Shown in pieces: positions 62,001 through 64,000 of a stretch of 64,000 bases of DNA. Within the stretch, counting starts at the first letter, position 1. Every line of letters begins with the position of its first letter. Below the pieces are notes generated by a model. That model was not told where the DNA came from. It saw only the letters and a list, made by a program, of their open reading frames with translations, and did no database searches. The stretch covers positions 427,225-491,224 of the forward strand of contig NMRA01000039.1 of assembly GCA_002633005.1 (NCBI GenBank), in the 5' to 3' direction. The stretch comes from Phoronis australis (taxonomy: Eukaryota > Phoronida > Phoronidae). The position numbers and the translations under genes were made by a program.

Positions 62001-63958
62001 ACTGTAAGGTGGCACCACCAGGCCACCACCTACCTCCAACAGCCACTGTAAGGTGGCACCACCAGGCCACCACCTACCTCCAACAACTGTTGAGCTCGTA
62101 GCTCCCTCTCCATCCTCATTTCTTCCTGACGCTGCTGCTTCTCGCGCTGACGCAGCTGCTTGAAACGTTCCTTCTGTTTCAGACGCTCTTGCTCTGTACG
62201 ACGAAAGCCACATTAAGAACTTACATGCAAGTCCATCAAGCATATTTTAGCCTCTTACTGACTGGATATTTGAAGCAGCAAGAAGTTGGAACTATTTTAT
62301 GCAACCAGCTTTTTGGCATTCCTATTACACAGTCAACAATGTCTGCCAAAGACAGAATTAAGTAATGATGAAGTTCATATTTACAGACATATGCATACAC
62401 GTCTGAAAGTTTTGCAAGACTACCACCTACACCATGAAAGGCAAAAAACCTCAATAAAAAGGTTACAAACAGCTAAAAGGTGGAAAAGATGTCACACGTG
62501 ACCAACAGGACATCGAGTTTAAGGCAATTACCACAGATGGTCACATGACAATTGAAAATTGGATGAAAGTCAATGAAAATTTTAAAATTGACACATCTAA
62601 ACTTTGGTAAGTTTATCATTCGTCTCATTTTGCATCCTTTGGAAACAGTCACATTTACACAATATTTGTAAATAATACTAACACCTTCATTAAAGTTGAT
62701 GATCATTTTGTCCTAACGTAAGACTTAAATCTATAGTGTCAAAATTATCAGAATGAGGGTGGTTTTTTGATTATAATGACATAACATCTCAGGGAGTTGC
62801 AGTGAGAACCAAGTCAGACGTCACATGACTTACAGTGTCGTCTGCTCTCACCTTTGATTATTTTGTCATAACATATCACTTAAAAGTAATATTAACATGA
62901 TGAAAAGAAAGTGTCAAACCTACAAGGTAAGGATATTTTTTTGAATATGATAGAGTCACGTGATCACGTGACTCCCACAGTGTCGTCTGCTCTCACCTCT
63001 CATCAGCTTCACCTTGGCCTTCTCCTTCCTCCTCATCTCGCGCTCGCCCTTCTTCTTCTGCCGCTGCTCCATCGCAAACTTGGCTATCTCCTGCTGCTCA
63101 ATCTTTTTGGCAATCTTTTCCTGTGCCGCCATCTTGGCAGCCTCTTTCTTCTTCTGCTGAGTCCGCTTGACAGCGCGCCGCTGCGCTGGCCGGCGCTGGA
63201 TGGCAGCACTCAGCAGTGTCTGCACTTCCTGCTCCGAGAGCGAGATCATGCCCTGAGCACAAAGACAGGTCAAGTTGTTAGTGCCACTTGCAGATTAACT
63301 TTGATCATCATCAGATATTATACAAATGTTGTCCGATCCTGAGAGTGATATTCGACCCGGGCAATGCTGCTCTCTTTCAATCCACAAAAGCTGATATCAC
63401 CCTCAAGATCAATCTATATTTGTTCCAATCGTCTAATGGTACCAGTGATTCTTTTCTCTAATTTCTCCGTCTCTTATTAGATTGACATTTTCTAGCTACA
63501 GTGATGTATTAGCAGCATCTGCTCAAAAGCTTATGATTTCCACTAACTGTTATTGGTCAAATCATGAATAAAACAAGTCCAATTCAACCTATACTTAAAC
63601 TGTGGTGTCCACCCATTGACTTTGCAATGCGTCCATGAACTTCTCAAATTAAAAATGACTCAGCCAGGTATCTGCAAGATTCCAGTGAGCATAGCCAAAA
63701 GAAAATGCTACTCAAGTAACAGCGAGTTATAATTTTTAAGCAAATAATTACAGAAAACAAAACAAAACAAAAATAAAGCCACAGCAGTTAAGACATACAT
63801 TTAGACTACTTCAGCACTAATACATATCTTTGAGACACGACACACATACATACATTGTTGCCGTCGTTGGACAATTCCAGGAAGTCGCCTATTCCAACTC
63901 GAGTACTGAAGTTGAAGTTCTCTCGAGTCAAATCAGTGATGCCATTTGTCGCCAGGTA
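31866..63958 (-). CDS. BAZ2: BAZ2-type bromodomain/PHD/DDT chromatin remodelling protein, 3' part of gene (24 exons)
   Basis: Spliced minus-strand gene, 5' end outside the window. The exons are listed individually below. Splice phases agree at every junction and all introns are GT-AG. The joined coding part is 4539 nt (one copy of the duplicated exon 12 used), about 1512 residues plus stop. Seen in order: end of a TAM/MBD-like domain, K/E/R/Q-rich coiled coil, DDT domain, WHIM motifs including YKRRYWVLP and GGIFVEG, an acidic linker, the GWWRITDP region, a WEKSVMKV helix, two PHD fingers and a bromodomain. This is the BAZ2A (TIP5)/BAZ2B architecture. Family knowledge: nuclear, non-catalytic subunit partnering the ISWI ATPase SMARCA5; BAZ2A acts in rDNA silencing (NoRC). 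Inferred: this is probably the single pre-vertebrate BAZ2, so A versus B cannot be assigned. Odd points: a second PHD, K in place of W in the WPF shelf, and an extra ERERR exon. Confidence 0.95.
32348..32625 (+). repeat. Dispersed repeat R1, copy 2
   Basis: ggtccgcctcagtgaaac, a T-rich tract, aaaattcgagcccccatat and ggctgggtgcgcacatgg align to 4034-4236 in the same orientation. It lies in the last BAZ2 intron. Confidence 0.6.
33252..33395 (-). CDS. BAZ2: BAZ2 exon 23: bromodomain, helix Z and ZA loop
   Basis: 144 nt, phase 2 to 2. STLSELEKHPDSKPFHMPVN followed by FPSYRKFIKKPMDFSTL; the IKKPMDFST signature is typical. The shelf motif reads KPF where vertebrate BAZ2 has WPF. The donor is AAAGT|gtaagt; the alternative AAA|gtgtaa would not match the phase of the next exon. 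Confidence 0.95.
33425..33600. repeat. Degenerate 22-26 bp tandem repeat next to bromodomain exon
   Basis: Repeated phrases gacatcatcaaacagtgggt, gacataatcaaaaag and gtacatcatcagacagtagg, about seven irregular units starting 30 bp from the acceptor of exon 23. Confidence 0.65.
33871..34136 (-). CDS. BAZ2: BAZ2 exon 22: disordered spacer and start of bromodomain
   Basis: 266 nt, phase 0 to 2. A basic start (SKYTYQRAKYSKARKKQ) is followed by a Ser/Thr/Ala/Glu-rich linker, ending STDFSICW at the first bromodomain helix. Acceptor ttccag, donor TTG|gtatgt. Confidence 0.9.
35016..35058 (-). CDS. BAZ2: BAZ2 exon 21: end of PHD 2 (43 nt)
   Basis: 43 nt, phase 2 to 0: TPRKWICGSCTGCK. Its W and CGSC complete the C4HC3 set of PHD 2. 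Acceptor ttccag, donor TGTAAG|gtaagt. It is short but phase and zinc-ligand logic both require it. Confidence 0.88.
35494..35712 (+). mobile_element. MITE family B, copy 3, next to BAZ2 exon 20
   Basis: 219 bp from gtgacttagaactc to tctcaagtgac. It aligns with the copies at 11753 and 53287 (ccaagtaattatg, gttatgtccatattctcaga, aattatttttcacaaatag). It ends 40 bp from the PHD-encoding exon at 35753. Confidence 0.72.
35753..35922 (-). CDS. BAZ2: BAZ2 exon 20: end of PHD 1 and start of PHD 2
   Basis: 170 nt, phase 0 to 2. IPDGDWFCYEC closes PHD 1. A second finger then starts: CVRC, CNNCPVAFHIDC and DPPFQR. MITE copy 35494-35712 ends 40 bp from the donor. Acceptor tttcag, donor CAAAG|gtgagt. Confidence 0.93.
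36353..36442 (-). CDS. BAZ2: BAZ2 exon 19: PHD finger 1, first half
   Basis: 90 nt, phase 0 to 0: LCQICRLDDNEAELLLCDSC then DKGYHTYCFK. It supplies the first six zinc ligands (C-x2-C, C-x2-C, H-x2-C) of a C4HC3 PHD finger. The last Cys pair is in the next exon. In BAZ2 family members this finger binds the unmodified histone H3 N-terminus. Confidence 0.95.
36985..37200 (+). repeat. Dispersed repeat R4, copy 1, in BAZ2 intron
   Basis: gttgtaaaatttaactg, gtttttgcatgaataaag and gaggaaaaattccaagccct match 61622-61800 in the same orientation. Confidence 0.55.
37968..38154 (-). CDS. BAZ2: BAZ2 exon 18: helix before PHD
   Basis: 187 nt, phase 2 to 0. A Ser/Thr/Pro-rich start is followed by GLAAWRQCVAMATSPSQLSL and ISWEKSVMKV, the conserved lead-in to the PHD finger. 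Donor GTG|gtgagt. Confidence 0.92.
38408..38580 (-). CDS. BAZ2: BAZ2 exon 17: middle region
   Basis: 173 nt, phase 0 to 2. GWKLPEKASGDD and VARTRLAKLETNIERRYL; the R-x-LA-x-LE-x-NIERR pattern is conserved in BAZ2 proteins. Donor AAAGC|gtatgt. Confidence 0.9.
39107..39285 (-). CDS. BAZ2: BAZ2 exon 16: middle helical region
   Basis: 179 nt, phase 1 to 0. It contains WNREVAHDLERSLLDDVESL and ends FNASLQVK, aligning with the family's helix that ends SLQVK. Acceptor ctctag, donor AAG|gtaggg. Confidence 0.9.
39868..40026 (-). CDS. BAZ2: BAZ2 exon 15: GWWRI motif region
   Basis: 159 nt, phase 1 to 1. MQNGWWRITDPNQFKALLRC and LSRGYREKHLQRNFQKNMDF match the conserved BAZ2 block after the linker. Acceptor tactag, donor GAAA|gtaaga. 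Confidence 0.92.
40929..42288 (-). CDS. BAZ2: BAZ2 exon 14: WHIM/WSD motif plus long acidic linker
   Basis: 1360 nt, phase 0 to 1, about 453 residues; the largest exon. Residues about 1-50 carry FRSKVFDACRKLRAVDFG, DRYKRRYWVLPHAG and GIFVEGVESGDVQEY, the WHIM/WSD signature of ISWI partners. The remaining roughly 400 residues are low complexity, rich in S, E, D, K and scattered Cys, with no domain I can name. The end is hydrophobic and Phe/Tyr-rich (FPPFGFSGQMFSPV, SPYFYQSH), possibly a short interaction motif. Donor CCAAG|gtatgt. Confidence 0.93.
43258..43347 (-). mobile_element. SINE tail fragment
   Basis: It carries ttataccacaatattagc and gtgtaataacccataaag, aligned to the body of the SINE at 8838-9012, without the tRNA-like head. 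It abuts the satellite-like block that starts at 43347. Confidence 0.6.
43347..44995. repeat. Satellite-like block, about 450-bp monomers, in BAZ2 intron
   Basis: gaggggtggacgccaaaa at 44187 recurs at 44640 (ggggtggacgc), and gtagtcagaatcatcc at 43941 recurs as gtaggcagatccgtcc at 44391. A diverged earlier unit starts at 43347. Each monomer carries several CCACTAGGNGGC-type motifs. It ends in gacggacagagatgacggc. Confidence 0.8.
44827..44840 (+). promoter_or_regulatory. Best CTCF-core-like motif in the satellite block
   Basis: ccactagggggcac matches the conserved CTCF core (CCASYAGRKGGCRS) at every position. Related matches at 43389, 43615, 44067, 44373 and 44682 are weaker or equal. Binding is inferred from motif only. 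Confidence 0.35.
45365..45421 (-). CDS. BAZ2: BAZ2 exon 13: EELEKKIEKLSK helix
   Basis: 57 nt, phase 0 to 0, 19 residues: ENASMPVEELEKKIEKLSK, a conserved BAZ2 helix just before the second WHIM motif. A truncated copy (46089-46131) stops exactly at the n at 46088. Confidence 0.9.
45746..45920 (-). CDS. BAZ2: BAZ2 exon 12, second copy in duplicated block
   Basis: Same 175-nt exon and splice sites as 46456-46630, with the same predicted peptide. One visible change in the exon is silent (gtcgtcgcgc here, gtcatcgcgc in the other copy). Using both copies would join phase 0 to phase 2 acceptors and break the frame, which supports a single functional exon. Confidence 0.6.
46456..46630 (-). CDS. BAZ2: BAZ2 exon 12, upstream copy: acidic stretch
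   Basis: 175 nt, phase 2 to 0. LKAVHAKKINKPLIAKPSPP runs into an acidic Ser/Asp/Glu/Gly-rich run ending GAMSDGE. Acceptor cttcag, donor GAG|gtaggg. This exon is present twice (the other copy is 45746-45920) within a 709-bp duplication. The sequences differ by very few bases, so only one is probably real. Confidence 0.8.
47047..47204. repeat. 17-bp minisatellite, about 9 copies
   Basis: Unit gggccgcaagtctacct (17 bp), GC-richer than the surrounding intron, between BAZ2 exons 11 and 12. Confidence 0.92.
47361..47450. repeat. 10-bp tandem array, 9 copies
   Basis: Perfect or near-perfect tttataacta units, 80 bp from BAZ2 exon 11. Confidence 0.95.
47528..47712 (-). CDS. BAZ2: BAZ2 exon 11: WHIM-type region
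   Basis: 185 nt, phase 0 to 2. It contains LAFLCNELLCSNTVTGEIEE and SNLRKDKWSVEGKLR, the conserved WHIM-type region. The donor splits the codon (CGA AA|gtaagt). The 17-bp and 10-bp tandem arrays lie in the intron just downstream (minus-strand sense). Confidence 0.92.
48397..48504 (-). CDS. BAZ2: BAZ2 exon 10: post-DDT helical region
   Basis: 108 nt, phase 0 to 0, 36 residues including DNVSEVLRIFMEARNG, a strongly conserved BAZ2 motif after the DDT domain. Acceptor ttgcag, donor GAG|gttaat. Confidence 0.92.
49322..49573 (-). CDS. BAZ2: BAZ2 exon 9: DDT domain
   Basis: 252 nt, phase 0 to 0, 84 residues. It begins LPKLDRIPGVKLAGRAFAD, followed by the DDT signature LEFLHNFGDALDLD and VPSLNSLQLGLLN. 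In family members the DDT/WHIM region contacts the ISWI-type ATPase and linker DNA. Acceptor taacag, donor GAG|gtaggc. Confidence 0.95.
50153..50293 (-). CDS. BAZ2: BAZ2 exon 8: end of coiled coil
   Basis: 141 nt, phase 0 to 0, 47 residues. It starts ERERMREEKNRERVLLREKK and includes EQRRLEIQMAYEMKRPVDD, the conserved lead-in to the DDT domain. Donor AAG|gtgagc. Confidence 0.92.
50584..50649 (-). CDS. BAZ2: BAZ2 exon 7: coiled-coil segment
   Basis: 66 nt, phase 0 to 0: it starts ERERRRQHLLLLKALEARKK, closely matching the conserved BAZ2 stretch just before the DDT-proximal helix. Acceptor caacag, donor GAG|gtgggt. Confidence 0.88.
51617..51649. repeat. 12-bp tandem repeat, about 3 copies
   Basis: acatataattaa repeated in the BAZ2 intron between exons 6 and 7. 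Confidence 0.85.
52376..52530 (+). repeat. Dispersed repeat R3, partial copy
   Basis: caagaaaatttccatactag, ggctaatttccacac and aatctccgaaatggcagatc resemble the R3 copy at 54690-54760. Confidence 0.4.
52950..52991 (-). CDS. BAZ2: BAZ2 exon 6: 42-nt exon, likely duplicate of exon 7
   Basis: 42 nt, phase 0 to 0: ERERRKHMLLMVGL. Acceptor cctag, donor TTG|gtacgt. It resembles the start of exon 7 (ERERRRQHLLLLKA), sharing ERERR and a hydrophobic LL/LM block. The pair could be constitutive, alternative or mutually exclusive. Its reality rests on splice sites and similarity only. Confidence 0.65.
53287..53525 (+). mobile_element. MITE family B, copy 2, in BAZ2 intron
   Basis: 239 bp from gtgactttatgac to aaaatctcac. 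Shared blocks: gaaatttggtc, tagccaagtaattatgag, aactatttttcataaataat. The terminal inverted repeats are weaker than in copy 1. Confidence 0.72.
53586..53697. repeat. 37-bp tandem repeat, 3 copies
   Basis: Three essentially identical units containing ttcaaagtatcgtctgcttg and taactatggcacacaac in the BAZ2 intron between exons 5 and 6. Such identity suggests recent duplication. Confidence 0.93.
54670..55110 (+). repeat. Dispersed repeat R3, copy in BAZ2 intron
   Basis: Blocks cgtaggaccccagaaaaatt, aagaattgtttttaaaatgt and ttaaaatctatagttttgta match 12466-12935 in the same order and orientation. Confidence 0.5.
55570..55933 (+). CDS. Possible nested plus-strand exon in BAZ2 intron
   Basis: Part of a 170-residue open frame (55519-56031), the longest plus-strand frame in the window. 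A strong acceptor-like tract (ttttagccttctccccag) precedes it and a donor-like GCGAAAG|gtaaag follows. The peptide looks globular (DKIKTNAARLSRHRPHNFFL, EEYYKLMNQQVEL, IADKIQYLLENVK). I do not recognise the family. It could be an exon of a nested gene, a transposon relic or chance. Confidence 0.3.
55981..56025 (-). CDS. BAZ2: BAZ2 exon 5: 45-nt coiled-coil exon
   Basis: 45 nt, phase 0 to 0: ERELKRQQAMMLKEQ. Acceptor gttacag, donor CAG|gtaatg. First of four successive exons that start with Glu-Arg-Glu. Confidence 0.82.
56412..56640 (+). repeat. Dispersed repeat R2, copy 3, in BAZ2 intron
   Basis: cacaattttaaggttggtca, accacaataaaccctg and gagtgaaatgcagctta match the R2 copy at 12170-12370. 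Confidence 0.5.
57664..57729 (-). CDS. BAZ2: BAZ2 exon 4: coiled-coil segment
   Basis: 66 nt, phase 0 to 0, 22 residues rich in K, R and E, with EELQNQKYAEAMKKAK at its C-terminal end. Acceptor gtgcag, donor AAG|gtttgt. Frame-neutral, so skipping it would not shift the frame. Confidence 0.85.
57730..61963. other. Large BAZ2 intron between exons 3 and 4
   Basis: Contains repeat R4 (61622-61800), a two-copy 27-bp repeat near 58518-58571 and many short frames, none convincing. No extra coiled-coil exon was found by eye, though a small one could be missed. Confidence 0.5.
61622..61800 (+). repeat. Dispersed repeat R4, copy 2, in BAZ2 intron
   Basis: gttgtaaaatttaactgca, tttttgcatgaataaagg and gaggaaaattccaagacctg align to 36985-37200. 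Confidence 0.55.
61964..62090 (-). repeat. 44-bp repeat that triplicates the exon 3 splice donor
   Basis: Three units; on the minus strand each reads ggag|gtaggtgg and then ccaccttacag|tgg. Donors fall at 62078, 62034 and 61990, exactly 44 bp apart. Each unit also has an acceptor-like ttacag. Retaining one unit shifts the frame and reading on meets a TAG. Confidence 0.9.
62078..62193 (-). CDS. BAZ2: BAZ2 exon 3: coiled-coil segment with triplicated donor
   Basis: 116 nt, phase 1 to 0. It encodes a charged helix (EQERLKQKERFKQLRQREK and onward) ending AQQLLE. The donor is GGAG|gtaggt. The donor and 44 bp of intron are repeated in tandem, giving two more identical donors at 62034 and 61990 (see the repeat entry). 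Donor 62078 is chosen because it keeps the frame open into exon 4. Confidence 0.88.
62953..62974. promoter_or_regulatory. 22-bp perfect palindrome with two E-boxes
   Basis: agtcacgtgatcacgtgact plus one matching base on each side, containing CACGTG twice, 22 bp from the donor of BAZ2 exon 2. CACGTG is the core bound by bHLH-ZIP factors such as USF and MYC/MAX. No occupancy evidence. Confidence 0.4.
62997..63252 (-). CDS. BAZ2: BAZ2 exon 2: basic coiled-coil segment
   Basis: 256 nt, phase 0 to 1. It begins GMISLSEQEV and then becomes very rich in K, R, E, Q and A (for example KKEAAKMAAQEKIAKKIEQQ), a long charged helix as in BAZ2 between the TAM and DDT domains. The donor is AGAG|gtgaga. A 22-base copy of this donor region lies 145 bp downstream in the intron (62832-62853). 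The antisense 143-residue open frame over this exon is a shadow of its codon bias. Confidence 0.9.
63854..63958 (-). CDS. BAZ2: BAZ2 exon 1 of window: C-terminal part of TAM/MBD-like domain
   Basis: 105 nt, phase 0 to 0, 35 residues. Acceptor ttccag before TACCTGGCG, donor AAT|gtatgt. The peptide contains STRVGIGDFLELSND, resembling the end of the TAM (TIP5/ARBP/MBD) domain of BAZ2 proteins. The domain's N-terminal part must lie upstream, beyond 64000. The intron to the next exon is about 600 bp. Confidence 0.85.
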
Positions 63959-64000
63959 CTGGAAATGACCAACCAAGCGTTACTTTAAAGTCATCTCATA

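Noticed and set aside
62911..63342. Plus-strand 143-aa Leu-rich ORF
   Set aside because: Antisense shadow of the K/E/R/Q-rich BAZ2 exon 2, whose splice sites and homology are clear.

Overview
The window is nuclear DNA of an invertebrate animal. It has spliced genes with GT-AG introns and interspersed SINEs and DNA transposons, and it has micro- and minisatellites. It also carries draft-assembly scars: 13 n at 4000-4012 between poly-G and poly-C, and single n at 10933, 25340 and 46088. The one large gene is close to vertebrate BAZ2A/BAZ2B in domain order, which suggests a non-vertebrate deuterostome or another slowly evolving bilaterian. The species cannot be fixed by eye.

Right half (about 31.5-64 kb, minus strand): the 3' two thirds of a BAZ2-type chromatin remodelling subunit. 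I could chain 24 exons with matching splice phases (4539 nt, about 1512 residues, stop codon included), running from the end of the TAM/MBD-like domain at 63958 to the stop at 31866. Order in the protein: TAM end, basic coiled coil, DDT, WHIM motifs, a long acidic and serine-rich linker, BAZ2 middle helices, PHD finger 1, a second complete PHD finger, spacer, bromodomain, stop. The 5' end lies beyond 64000. By family knowledge such proteins partner an ISWI ATPase (SMARCA5/SNF2H) and read histone tails.

The BAZ2 introns hold much of the interest. There is a 709-bp duplicated block joined at an n, which is probably an unmerged assembly overlap. A 44-bp repeat copies one exon's splice donor three times, and a second donor is echoed 145 bp into its intron. 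Four consecutive frame-neutral exons all begin with ERE. A satellite-like block of about 450-bp monomers is studded with CTCF-core-like motifs. There are also several minisatellites, MITE copies and a possible plus-strand exon.

Left half (1-31 kb): gene-poor. It contains a 223-residue single-pass membrane protein ORF (10986-11657, minus) and a 1.44-kb transposon with about 156-bp terminal inverted repeats enclosing a THAP-domain ORF (6293-7731, Kolobok-like). It also holds a fold-back hairpin element, two three-copy MITE families, hAT-like elements, tRNA-derived SINEs and a 22-bp minisatellite. The rest shows no recognisable gene.
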